Below, one piece after another: positions 55,677 to 63,618 of a DNA stretch of 64,000 nucleotides. Made by a program: the position numbers and the translations under genes. Below the pieces are notes generated by a model. It was not told the origin of the DNA, did not search any database, and saw nothing but the letters and a program-made list of their open reading frames with translations. The stretch comes from Serratia fonticola (lineage in GTDB: Bacteria; Pseudomonadota; Gammaproteobacteria; Enterobacterales; Enterobacteriaceae): positions 248,001 to 312,000 of the forward strand of contig NZ_CP011254.1 in the NCBI RefSeq assembly GCF_001006005.1, written 5' to 3'. How positions within the stretch are numbered: the stretch's first letter is position 1; the number at the start of each line of letters is the position of its first letter.

Positions 55677-56330
55677 TTATTGCTGGTTTTCAGCGTAAAT
55701 ACCGGCGGAAATCACCGCACCACCGATTTCCCGTTCGCCGTACAGCACCGGCACCGGGTAGCCCTGCGCCGTGGTGTTGACCGGTGAGCCAAAGGCGTAG
55801 GAGGGTTTGTTTTCCACCGACTGTGACGAAGACATGCCGAAATTCGGCTGTGGCGTCATCAGTTGCATGACACCACCGAGTACCATCGTTGAACCCAGCA
55901 GGGTTAAGTTAGTAACAGCTGTCACGGCGGAGGCACTGAGTGTCGCTGTTGCTCCCGACGCGCCAAGTGCACCACTCCAAGCACTCAACGACCAACCTGC
56001 GGTATAGAACGCCCCGACCAACGCCGCTACGCCGATGACAATCTGGAACATCCCTCCACTCTTACTCCCCGCAATCACCGGCATAATGCGGATATCAGCG
56101 CTGCCTTTAGAGGTAGCAAACTCGGCCAGGCCGATATTTTGTGGGCCATTGAAGAAGGCAAACTGCACGCCGTCCTTATGGGCATTCATCATAAAGCTCT
56201 CAAATCCGGGCAGCGTGATACACAGCGCGCGCAGCGCTTCGCGAGTATCCGCCACCACCAGCCGATGAGTTTTACCGAACTTTTTGCCCAGTTGGCCACC
56301 CAACCGGATCAGTCTTGTTGTTTGCATCAT
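55677..56330 (-). CDS. tail assembly protein I
   Basis: 217 aa, lambda gpI-like. Starts MMQTTRLIRLGGQLGKKFG, with the ATG overlapping the gpK stop by 4 bases; longer in-frame codons upstream overlap gpK and are not conserved. It has two hydrophobic stretches (about residues 87-125) and a C-terminal part with TPQPNFGMSS and GYPVPVLYGERE. Works in tail tip assembly, not kept in the final particle. Confidence 0.88.
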   Translation of the reverse strand: MMQTTRLIRLGGQLGKKFGKTHRLVVADTREALRALCITLPGFESFMMNAHKDGVQFAFFNGPQNIGLAEFATSKGSADIRIMPVIAGSKSGGMFQIVIGVAALVGAFYTAGWSLSAWSGALGASGATATLSASAVTAVTNLTLLGSTMVLGGVMQLMTPQPNFGMSSSQSVENKPSYAFGSPVNTTAQGYPVPVLYGEREIGGAVISAGIYAENQQ

Positions 56331-57040
56331 AGAAGCTCCTTCCTGCGGACTACGCGTACCGTCCGCTCCTGAAAATATCCGCTGTAGGGATAACGCTGGC
56401 TGAGCTGGCCGAACAGATGGTGCAGCATCATGCCGTCCCCCAGATAGACGCCCGCGTGGTTGGTAACCGGGGCTGAAACCTGCATCATGATCATATCGCC
56501 CACGCGCATCGGCCCCTGATATTCCCGGAATCCTTCTTCGTACCAATGATCGTCATACAGGCGGGTTTTGCCGTCGATCCACCATTCATGCTCCACCGAA
56601 TAATCATTCAGCGCGATGCCGTGTTCCTGGCGATAGTAATCCCGGATCAATGACCAGCAGTCGGCATGCCCCAACAGCCAACTGCGCCCAACCAACGGGC
56701 GCTCACCGCGTGGCACAACTTCGGTGTAATCCCCTTCGGGCCACGAGACGATGCCCCAGACAATGCCCGAGTGATCGCACTGCAGGCGATCCATCTCCGA
56801 TGGGATCAATACGGGCACATCAGGGTGGCTGTGGATGATGCGAATGATCTCGCCTTGATCTTCCGCCTGCGCGTATTCCTGTGGCGAAATGACAAAGTTA
56901 TCCAACGCGTTTTCCGCCACATTGCGGCACGGCAGATAACGCGCCTTACGCCCGTTCTGCACCACAAAACCGCAGGACTCATTGGGATATTCCGCCGCGG
57001 CATGCTCACAGATGGCCTGCATGATTTCAGCCTGCATCAT
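56327..57040 (-). CDS. tail assembly protein K (JAB/MPN and NlpC/P60 domains)
   Basis: 237 aa, lambda gpK-like. N-terminal JAB/MPN domain with the metal motif HSHPDVPVLIPSEMD (HxH, S, D) at about residues 70-84; C-terminal NlpC/P60 peptidase with its Cys in ADCWSLIRDYYR (about 126) and the His in NHAGVYLGDG. Takes part in tail tip assembly and can cut peptidoglycan. Its start overlaps the gpL stop by one base (TAATG). Confidence 0.93.
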   Translation of the reverse strand: MMQAEIMQAICEHAAAEYPNESCGFVVQNGRKARYLPCRNVAENALDNFVISPQEYAQAEDQGEIIRIIHSHPDVPVLIPSEMDRLQCDHSGIVWGIVSWPEGDYTEVVPRGERPLVGRSWLLGHADCWSLIRDYYRQEHGIALNDYSVEHEWWIDGKTRLYDDHWYEEGFREYQGPMRVGDMIMMQVSAPVTNHAGVYLGDGMMLHHLFGQLSQRYPYSGYFQERTVRVVRRKELL

Positions 57041-57792
57041 TACCTCCCCAACAGGTTGGAACCTGGGAACCCGCCAAAGGCCAGGGGTTGCGCGTCACCG
57101 AAGCGTTTTTTACAGGAGGACACCCGGCCACCACAGACGTCCAACGCCGGATCGTCGATCGGTTTATCGTCCTTATCAAAACAGGCTCCGCCGCTGTAAT
57201 CGCACCCCCTGCCGCTGCGGTACCAACCCCGGATGCACCAGGTGCAAAGCCCGTGAATTTGTCGCGAGGGCAGTTGCTGGCCTTGCAGATCGAACGGTGT
57301 ACAGAGCTGGAACTCCACCACGCTGTTGGTTTCGGTGCTTTTGCTGTCAATGTAGAAAACCTGCACTCGCTCCTGCGAAGCATCGGCAAGGGCGTTCCCC
57401 TCGGGGAAGTTGGCCGCATCCAGATATTTGGCAAAGGTGTCGTGTACCCGCACTTTCGCCTGCACCATGTCGTTGAAGGTCAGGCACAGTGAGGACACCA
57501 GATTGCTGAGGTTAGCGACGCTGAGCCTGGGCGTTGGTTGCGAACCATCGCTGGTTGCTGCCAGGCCGGTGATCTCGTAGGGATAGGCTTCATACTCGTT
57601 TCCCTGCCACCAGATCGATTTTGGTTTCAGCCGCAGGGCATCGTTGCCCGCCGCCGCGATCTCGGCCTGAGTGTGGGGAATATTGTGCGCATGAAAGCGC
57701 ATGATGGCCGCGCCAAAGGCGGTGCCATCAATTTCAATCAGCTGGATCAGTTCCCCTGGCGCCAGCTTTTGCACTTGACTGTTAAATGACAT
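57040..57792 (-). CDS. minor tail protein L
   Basis: 250 aa, lambda gpL-like. The C-terminal third is rich in Cys (LC, GLCTWC, GRGC, GGAC, DVC, SSC), as expected for the iron-sulfur cluster that lambda gpL carries in the tail tip. The start MSFNSQVQKLAPGELIQLIEID is typical. It follows gpM by 8 bases. Confidence 0.92.
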   Translation of the reverse strand: MSFNSQVQKLAPGELIQLIEIDGTAFGAAIMRFHAHNIPHTQAEIAAAGNDALRLKPKSIWWQGNEYEAYPYEITGLAATSDGSQPTPRLSVANLSNLVSSLCLTFNDMVQAKVRVHDTFAKYLDAANFPEGNALADASQERVQVFYIDSKSTETNSVVEFQLCTPFDLQGQQLPSRQIHGLCTWCIRGWYRSGRGCDYSGGACFDKDDKPIDDPALDVCGGRVSSCKKRFGDAQPLAFGGFPGSNLLGR

Positions 57793-57800
57793 GATTGCAC

Positions 57801-58142
57801 CTATACGCCGAAGGCTTGCTCAAAGGCAAAACTCAACGCCTCCACATTGCGCGCAAGCGGCGTGACGGAGATTGAATCCGACTTGACGCGAAATAGCGCT
57901 TTCTTGCCGTTGGGCGGCGTCCAGAAAAAGGCGACGAGCACGTGTTGATTTAAAAAGGCCAGCATCGACTGGGTCACGGCCGGATGGCCGGTATAGGCCA
58001 ACTGCCACTGTTGTACCGCCTGGTTCAGCCCATTGCTGCTGACCTGTTTATAGCCGTCGCCGAACTGCGCACTTCTGACGTTATGGACAAAGTTACCGCT
58101 AGGCGAGGCCTGGGTTTGCCATTGGAAAGTATCGATAAGCAT
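57801..58142 (-). CDS. minor tail protein M
   Basis: 113 aa, lambda gpM-like (starts MLIDTFQWQTQASPSGNFVHNVRSAQFGDGYKQ; the FGDGY..R segment is typical). It is part of the tail tip between the tape measure and gpL. It lies after a stretch with repeat arms that separates it from the tape-measure gene by 283 bases. Confidence 0.9.
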   Translation of the reverse strand: MLIDTFQWQTQASPSGNFVHNVRSAQFGDGYKQVSSNGLNQAVQQWQLAYTGHPAVTQSMLAFLNQHVLVAFFWTPPNGKKALFRVKSDSISVTPLARNVEALSFAFEQAFGV

Positions 58143-58187
58143 AAAGACTCCGAGCAGTAATAACCGTCAGTCACCGGGCTAGAATTA

Positions 58188-58349
58188 CCCCTCACCCTAA
58201 CCCTCTCCCACAGGGAGAGGGGACAGTACGTGCCACATATTGGATCATGCATTCGTCTTTCCTATCACCCTTGTTACAGGTTACTTATGTACCTGAACAC
58301 GGCACCATACCAGCTCCCTCTCCCTGTGGGAGAGGGTTGGGGTGAGGGG
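58188..58349. repeat. inverted pair of CCCTCTCCC/GGGAGAGGG repeats between tail genes
   Basis: The left arm (58188-58222, CCCCTCACCCTAACCCTCTC...) and right arm (58315-58349, ...GAGGGTTGGGGTGAGGGG) are inverted copies, with about 92 bases between them; each also forms its own hairpin with CCCTCTCCC/GGGAGAGGG. This is a common REP-like repeat of bacterial intergenic DNA. It lies between the tape-measure gene and gpM, in the otherwise tightly packed tail operon. Confidence 0.8.
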
Positions 58350-58425
58350 AAACAACGATTGAGGAGCAATTAATGAGGCCTGATGCCAGACTGCGGTTGT
58401 TACTATTGATGATTGATAAAGAGAT

Positions 58426-59853
58426 TCAGCGGGCCGCTGAGGCATTCCAGATCAGGCCGCCAGGCTTGAGCTCTTTGCCCAAACGTTCGGTGATCGCCTG
58501 ATTAACGATGCCCTGCACCAGCTTGCCCATACCGTCACCGGCAGAGGAGCTATTGGCCACATTCGCCGAGCCGTCATTGTTCATGACCACGGTGCTGTTG
58601 ACCGTAATGCCGCCCCCCTGCTCTGCCGCCAGGCCGTACATCGGGGCTTTGTTGCCGCCCACCAGGCCACCCTCCGCATAACCGCGCATCATGGCGTAGA
58701 GATTACCCACACCGATCCGCTGGGTAGCTTCTTTGGTCATCACGAACTCGCCACGATGCACCACGCCCGCCTGATCGTATTTACCGCCGTCGCCGGTATA
58801 ACCACCTGAATCAAACGATAAGTTGTCGTATGCGCCCAAAGAGAAAGCGTTATTTGCCGATCCTGCGTCCGCTGCAGGACTGAACGCCCCCTTGATCCAT
58901 CCCATCGCGGCTTGTATGGCATAAGCCACCAACATCTGATTGATCATCTGGACAATCATGGTGATAATCGACGTGCTAAACTCCTTGAAGTTAGCTTTAC
59001 CGGTCGTCACCAATTCGGTCAGATTGTCAGATAATCCTTTGTGGGCCGCCTGGCCAATTTCATTGAGCCCTTTATAACCATCGGTGACGCTTTCGAAATA
59101 TTCCTGCCAGGTTTGCTTATCCTTATCCAGCTTCTCTTTGGTAGAGTCCCCTTTTTCCTCTCCGCCACCACCTTCTACCAATGCGGCAGCATCGGCCCCG
59201 CCCGCCGCAGTTTTGGCCGCGTTATCCGTAGCCGTTTTATTGGGATCCGCCGCAGGGAAAAAGGTTGAGTCTATCCATTTCACCGCTTTATCAACCGCAA
59301 ATCCGCTAATGATTTTGCTGAATAATCCGGCGGACATCTGCAAAATAGAAGAAGAAAAAGTATGAAAACTAAAGCGGCCAGTAGTAAGTAATCGGGTAAG
59401 GATCTCCGTCAGCCCCTCGTGGCTGGCCTTGGCCACCTGAACTACCGCAGCAGAAATATCGGTTACGCTTTCCAGGTAACTCTGCCAGCTTTTTCTACCG
59501 GCCTCTGCCTGTTTATCTGAGATATAATCACTTAGTAAACCCGGTTCTTTTTTCGGATCTACTTTAAGTTCATAAGCTGGCAATGGACGCAATGATTTAC
59601 GGAGGTTCTCTTGCCTTATCCTATCCCCTTTGATAGTTTTCTCCAGCTCACCCAACTGGGAAATAAGCAGTATCGCCTTGGCCCCGGAGTTCTCATTAAT
59701 GGTTCGCAGCCCAAAAGAATATGACTTGGCCGCCTCGGTTATCCGAGTAGTAGCCCTCACAAAGCCAAGAGTTGCTTGAGGTAAATCTTTATTATATAGC
59801 TGCTGCATCTTATTGATGTTCTCACGCAGCAACATAGAGTCTGAATTGGCCAT
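58426..59853 (-). CDS. short tail tape-measure protein with a duplicated C-terminal domain
   Basis: 475 aa, much shorter than the lambda tape measure (853 aa). The ATG at 59853 follows GGAGGG. Two copies of the same segment are seen: WQSYLESVTD...LLTTGRFSFHTFSSSILQM (about residues 117-175) and WQEYFESVTD...LVTTGKANFKEFSTSIITM (about 247-300). The last part has the usual tape-measure end (SFDSGGYTGDGGKYDQAGVVHRGEFVMTKEA). This protein sets the tail length, so the tail would be short. Confidence 0.85.
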   Translation of the reverse strand: MANSDSMLLRENINKMQQLYNKDLPQATLGFVRATTRITEAAKSYSFGLRTINENSGAKAILLISQLGELEKTIKGDRIRQENLRKSLRPLPAYELKVDPKKEPGLLSDYISDKQAEAGRKSWQSYLESVTDISAAVVQVAKASHEGLTEILTRLLTTGRFSFHTFSSSILQMSAGLFSKIISGFAVDKAVKWIDSTFFPAADPNKTATDNAAKTAAGGADAAALVEGGGGEEKGDSTKEKLDKDKQTWQEYFESVTDGYKGLNEIGQAAHKGLSDNLTELVTTGKANFKEFSTSIITMIVQMINQMLVAYAIQAAMGWIKGAFSPAADAGSANNAFSLGAYDNLSFDSGGYTGDGGKYDQAGVVHRGEFVMTKEATQRIGVGNLYAMMRGYAEGGLVGGNKAPMYGLAAEQGGGITVNSTVVMNNDGSANVANSSSAGDGMGKLVQGIVNQAITERLGKELKPGGLIWNASAAR

Positions 59854-59889
59854 ACTGCCCTCCAACCAACTTAATGCTGGTATAAGTAT

Positions 59890-60195
59890 TTATTTACTAT
59901 GAATGATCCTAAGTGCTGCGCTTTCCATTACGCGAATATCACTGAACGCGCTTGCCTCATCGTCCACGCCATAAAGCGTCATCAGCCAGGGCAGGCAGTT
60001 ATAATCCAGCCCGCTGACACCCTGCATGCCTACGCGCCACTGAGTTCCCATGGCCTGAAAAACCTGAAACGCTGGCCAGATATCGGGCCAGGCTTCAACG
60101 ATCTCCGGATCATAATCGGCGGCACTCAGGCCAAAGGCTCCGAGATCTTCAATGGCAGGCTCTGGCGTATAAAACGCTTTGGCAAGCGCTATCAG
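59890..60195 (-). CDS. tail assembly chaperone T part, reached by -1 frameshift
   Basis: 101 codons with no start codon of its own, running from the frameshift site to TAA at 59892-59890. It reads LIALAKAFYTPEPAIEDLGAF..., ending ..RVMESAALRIIHSK, and corresponds to the T domain of the gpGT fusion in lambda-like tails, which joins the tube protein to the tape measure. It is missed if only ATG-started frames are considered. Confidence 0.8.
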   Translation of the reverse strand: MIALAKAFYTPEPAIEDLGAFGLSAADYDPEIVEAWPDIWPAFQVFQAMGTQWRVGMQGVSGLDYNCLPWLMTLYGVDDEASAFSDIRVMESAALRIIHSK

Positions 60196-60542
60196 TTTTT
60201 TCCGCGTGCGGCCATCAGTTCGCGGGTAAACAGAGTGGCAATTGAATCAAACGCCCGCGGGTAGTTATCCAACAGCACCAGCATGTTTTCGCGATTAAAC
60301 TCGTCAGGCAAAGCCCAGCCAGCGCAGATTTCCATCAAAAAATCCGCCATCGGATCATTGCTGTAAATACCCGTTTCGCTTTGCAGTTCCAGGGTTTCAC
60401 GCAAAGACTTTTCCAACAGCTCTAGCTGGGTACGCTTTTTATGCTTGAAGGTAAAAGTCAGTACGCCATCTTCATCTCCAGGGCGCGGAACGGAGACATC
60501 CGCCTTAAACGTCGGCTTGGGATTCAATTTAAATTCAACCAT
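60192..60542 (-). CDS. tail assembly chaperone G
   Basis: 116 aa, ending ..ELMAARGKN then TGA. It resembles lambda gpG in place and length and lies between the tube gene and the tape-measure gene. The last codons contain the slippery heptamer A-AAA-AAC, so a share of ribosomes would shift by -1 to make the longer gpGT with the T part at 59890-60195. Confidence 0.85.
   Translation of the reverse strand: MVEFKLNPKPTFKADVSVPRPGDEDGVLTFTFKHKKRTQLELLEKSLRETLELQSETGIYSNDPMADFLMEICAGWALPDEFNRENMLVLLDNYPRAFDSIATLFTRELMAARGKN
60195..60201 (-). promoter_or_regulatory. programmed -1 frameshift site A-AAA-AAC
   Basis: In the gpG frame the codons are GGA AAA AAC TGA, so the heptamer at 60201-60195 fits X-XXY-YYZ (A AAA AAC). 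A -1 shift here joins G directly to the 101-codon T frame. It is the counterpart of the G-GGA-AAG site of lambda G/T. Confidence 0.8.
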
Positions 60543-60618
60543 GATTTCCTCATTTTCCAGATTAACTCACCCTTATTAGCCCCTCGGGCAACCAAGCCTG
60601 AGGGGGAAATAGACGTGT

Positions 60619-61281
60619 TTAAGCAGTCACTTTATAGAACGTCATATCGCAAGACTGCACCGCCAGCGCCACCTGTACGGTTTCAACCTGGTTAACCGCG
60701 GTGGTCGGTTGCGGATCAAAAGCCGGTACCGCAGACCAGTAGCGCAGCTCCTTGGCTTTTGGCACATGCATGTAGAACGCCAGCGTGACGCCATTGCGAT
60801 CGGCATCCTGCAGCAGGCTGTAGATCGGCTGAGAAGCATCGTGCGCAAAGGTAAAGGTCTGCGTTTTGGCCGCTTTAAAGGTGGCCAGGTTACGCTGACG
60901 ATCGTCTTCCAGGAACTGCACCTGCACGTATTGCTGATCGCCGCCAGACTGCGCTACCTCGGTGATCTGAGGAATTTGCGTCCAGTTGGAGATCTTCTGC
61001 AAGGAGCCTTTGCCGCCACCGGCCGGGAAGAAGCTCACGTCGGTGGTATTGATGGCACCGATGGTGATACTGGTATCCACTTGGGCAGTGATCTTGGCCA
61101 CCAGGCTGTCGATCAGGCCCCAACCGGAACGTACCATCACGATGTCACCCACTTTCAGAGTGTGGCCGGTGGCCACGGTAAATACGGCGCCGTTAGCATT
61201 GCTGACTGCGGTAGTGACTACGCCTGGTGCTGTTGGCGCGCCAGCAAATACGGTGGCGCCATTTGGTAATGCAAAACCCAT
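60619..61281 (-). CDS. major tail tube protein
   Basis: 220 aa with the layout of non-contractile phage tube proteins (gpV-like): starts MGFALPNGATVFAGAPTAPG, with a central beta-rich domain. The order tail terminator, tube, G, GT and tape measure is that of lambda. A terminator hairpin lies just upstream, in the 105-bp gap to the tail-terminator gene. Confidence 0.85.
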   Translation of the reverse strand: MGFALPNGATVFAGAPTAPGVVTTAVSNANGAVFTVATGHTLKVGDIVMVRSGWGLIDSLVAKITAQVDTSITIGAINTTDVSFFPAGGGKGSLQKISNWTQIPQITEVAQSGGDQQYVQVQFLEDDRQRNLATFKAAKTQTFTFAHDASQPIYSLLQDADRNGVTLAFYMHVPKAKELRYWSAVPAFDPQPTTAVNQVETVQVALAVQSCDMTFYKVTA

Positions 61282-61302
61282 GGTAATTCTCCAATTTCAG
61301 AT

Positions 61303-61326
61303 ATAAAAAAACCGCCGGATGGCGGT
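61303..61326 (-). terminator. intrinsic terminator inside the tail operon
   Basis: On the minus strand ACCGCC (61326-61321) pairs with GGCGGT (61316-61311) over ATCC, followed by TTTTTT (61310-61305). It lies after the tail-terminator gene and before the tube gene, so transcription of the tube and the later genes would need read-through or antitermination. Confidence 0.7.
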
Positions 61327-61386
61327 ATGCTTGGTTTACTTGCTGGAGAGTTCCCTCCCAGCGATGTTTACTACACTATTGTGGCA

Positions 61387-61791
61387 TTAATACCCGGCCC
61401 AATAACCGATGGTGACCGGCAGGGTATATAGTTCATCTTTGATAATCGCTGGCAGGATATTGCCACCAGCATTGACATAACAGTTAAAAGCATCGTCCGC
61501 CAGCACCAATCCCCGGGGGAATAATGAGATAATCTCCTCCGCCAGTTGATAGCCCGTTTTCGCGCCGGTCCCTTTTTTCATCACAATATTAACCTGATAA
61601 TTCCCGCTGTAGGTCTGCACCTCTTGGGAAATACCTAACGCCACCGCAGGCTCCGGAGCAATAAACGGTTCCAGATGAAGATCGTCATCCGCCGTAAACG
61701 TCACATTAGCCAAGGTGTATTTAATATTGTTCTCTTCAGCCCAGGCCGTTAACCTGGACTCAAACAAATCATTGATACGCAAGGTGCTCAT
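61387..61791 (-). CDS. tail terminator protein
   Basis: 134 aa, starting MSTLRINDLFESRLTAWAEENN, of the DUF4128/tail-terminator type (gpU-like). It closes the head end of the tail. The prediction rests on order (directly before the tube gene) and overall pattern. It is the first structural gene of the module; there is no head or connector gene before it. Confidence 0.75.
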   Translation of the reverse strand: MSTLRINDLFESRLTAWAEENNIKYTLANVTFTADDDLHLEPFIAPEPAVALGISQEVQTYSGNYQVNIVMKKGTGAKTGYQLAEEIISLFPRGLVLADDAFNCYVNAGGNILPAIIKDELYTLPVTIGYWAGY

Positions 61792-62077
61792 GGCGCCTCC
61801 TGGTTTAACCCTATTGATAAGAGTGCATCACCTTGGATTAAACCAGTAATAGCACTCTAGCTGATATATTTCGTAGCGAGAAGTTTATTTTAAAAAATAT
61901 TTTATCAACTGCGAAACGCAATAACCACGCTATCAATTTACTAGATAAAACTCGTAGCGAATAGATTTTTATTAAATTATTTTTCGCCATTTATTTAAAA
62001 TAACAAAACCACCCCGCATTGCGGGGTAGTAATTACTTCAATTTTAAAAGTCTTTATTTTTTATTATCGGTAATAGT

Positions 62078-62443
62078 TTATCTATCCATTTCCAAACGAA
62101 TATTCTGGCTGACCAGACAACCCTCGATAAAACTTTCTGCCACCTGCATCTGCTGCCTTACCCGGCCTTCCGAACATTTCCAGCCGCGAGCAATGGCGGA
62201 CTTCGATTGCCCGTAAACGTAGTAACGCAAGATCAGTTCCAGCTCCTCCGGCTGCCGTAGAGCCTGCAGGTGGGCAACGGCGCGATCCACCACCAAGCCG
62301 TCCTCGTCACAGCAAGAGGCCTGCTGTTTGCTACTGCCCGGCAGCAACCCTTTAAAACCGGCGGCGATATGCGAATATCCCAGAGAAGAGCTTTCTCTTG
62401 CCCACACGCCCCAACGCCCCAAAACCTGTTGAATGTCCCGCAT
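62078..62443 (-). CDS. phage antitermination protein Q
   Basis: 121 aa, Phage_antitermQ type (PF06530). It starts MRDIQQVLGRWGVWARESSSLGYSHIAAGFKGLLP, a characteristic pattern, and has an HTH-like segment YYVYGQSKSAIARGWKCSEGRVRQQMQVAESFIEGCL near its end. It modifies RNA polymerase to read through terminators of late operons. It is on the same strand as the tail genes, 286 bases upstream of the tail-terminator gene, with no lysis or head genes between. Confidence 0.88.
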   Translation of the reverse strand: MRDIQQVLGRWGVWARESSSLGYSHIAAGFKGLLPGSSKQQASCCDEDGLVVDRAVAHLQALRQPEELELILRYYVYGQSKSAIARGWKCSEGRVRQQMQVAESFIEGCLVSQNIRLEMDR

Positions 62444-62661
62444 AAGACCTCCTTATTTTTATTGGCTCTAGTGTAACCAGGCGAGGCAAAGCCGCCCATC
62501 GATGGGTGTTGTAGGAAACCTCACAGGACAAAGCAGGGGAAAAAACGAGCAGGAAATGAAGGTATTGGTGCAGCACTATTGCGGGAGGATAGCGCCAGAG
62601 GTGGAAAAAAGCATTAAATATCAGCCTTTGGAGGAGATGCCTCCCCCGAAGCGGGCGCAGA

Positions 62662-63141
62662 TCAAGACATGGCAAACTGCTCGAGTACTTTGCCTTCCAT
62701 ACGATAGCGCACCCATTCATCTTGCGCAGCCGCACCAATGCTGAGATAGAAATCAATCGCTGGCTGATTCCAGTCCAGCACGCTCCATTCCAGGCGTCCG
62801 CAACGGCGTTCACAGGCAAGCTGAGCGATATGGCGCAGCAAGGCTTTGCCCGTTCCCGCCCCACGGAACTTGGGAGTGATATACAAATCTTCCAGGTAGA
62901 TGCCGTTCTTACCCAGCCAGGTCGAGTAGCTCATAAAGAACACTGCATAGCCTGCTGGCTCGCCATTGACACTGCAAATCAGCGCCTCTGCGCAGGCGTT
63001 GGGGCCAAACAGGCTTTCTTCGATCTCTGCCTGGTTGGTGCGCACCTCATCACGAGCCTTTTCGTACACGGCCAACTCGATGATCATATCCAGAATTAGC
63101 TTGGCATCGGCTTTCACCGCCGGGCGGATTTCAATTGTCAT
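62662..63141 (-). CDS. GNAT-family acetyltransferase, diamine/spermidine type
   Basis: 159 aa, starting MTIEIRPAVKADAKLILDMIIELAVYEKARDEV. The acetyl-CoA loop is RGAGTGKALLRHIAQLA (about residues 98-114), preceded by GIYLEDLYITPKFRG. The WNQPAIDFYLSIGA end is typical of the SSAT-like branch (polyamine or thialysine acetyltransferases); the substrate is not known. GGGAAC is before the ATG at 63141. A chromosomal gene next to the phage module. Confidence 0.85.
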   Translation of the reverse strand: MTIEIRPAVKADAKLILDMIIELAVYEKARDEVRTNQAEIEESLFGPNACAEALICSVNGEPAGYAVFFMSYSTWLGKNGIYLEDLYITPKFRGAGTGKALLRHIAQLACERRCGRLEWSVLDWNQPAIDFYLSIGAAAQDEWVRYRMEGKVLEQFAMS

Positions 63142-63330
63142 GATGTTCCCTAAAGAGAGTGATTTTCCTGCTGCCAGCATAATACTTAACCAATTCAGGC
63201 ACAAACGGCAATTTACCGGGCATCTGAGCGGGCGCCCCCCTAGGTAAGGTGGCAGTTGAGGAATGTTGATAGAGGAATGCCTGTGGTCTCCTATACTCAG
63301 TTTTCCCCCTAACAGATCTGGAGAAACGAT

Positions 63331-63513
63331 ATGTCATTTAACGTGGGTGATTTTGTGCAGCGTAAAACCGGTGGGCCAAAAATGACCGTTATCGAAGAGG
63401 ATGGAGAGGCGTTGGTATGCAGTTGGGTTGAACTGGGGGTCGAACAACGCACCGAGGTACAGGCCAATGAAGTGAACCCCTATCACGAAGACGACGACTT
63501 CGGCGTCTGCTGA
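63331..63513 (+). CDS. yodC: YodC-like DUF2158 protein
   Basis: 60 aa: starts MSFNVGDFVQRKTGGPKMTVIEEDG, close to the DUF2158 pattern of E. coli YodC (GGP.M.V.......C.W) and ending DDFGVC. GGAGAAACG before the ATG gives a good ribosome-binding site. The function is unknown. Confidence 0.82.
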   Translation: MSFNVGDFVQRKTGGPKMTVIEEDGEALVCSWVELGVEQRTEVQANEVNPYHEDDDFGVC

Positions 63514-63618
63514 TATTCCGTGAACTCTCTCATGCCTTCTCGCTAGATAAAATGTGAAGTTGATCTAGTATTTACCAGGTACAGCAACCTATTTTGGGTA
63601 GTGGTTAAGGGGTTCACA

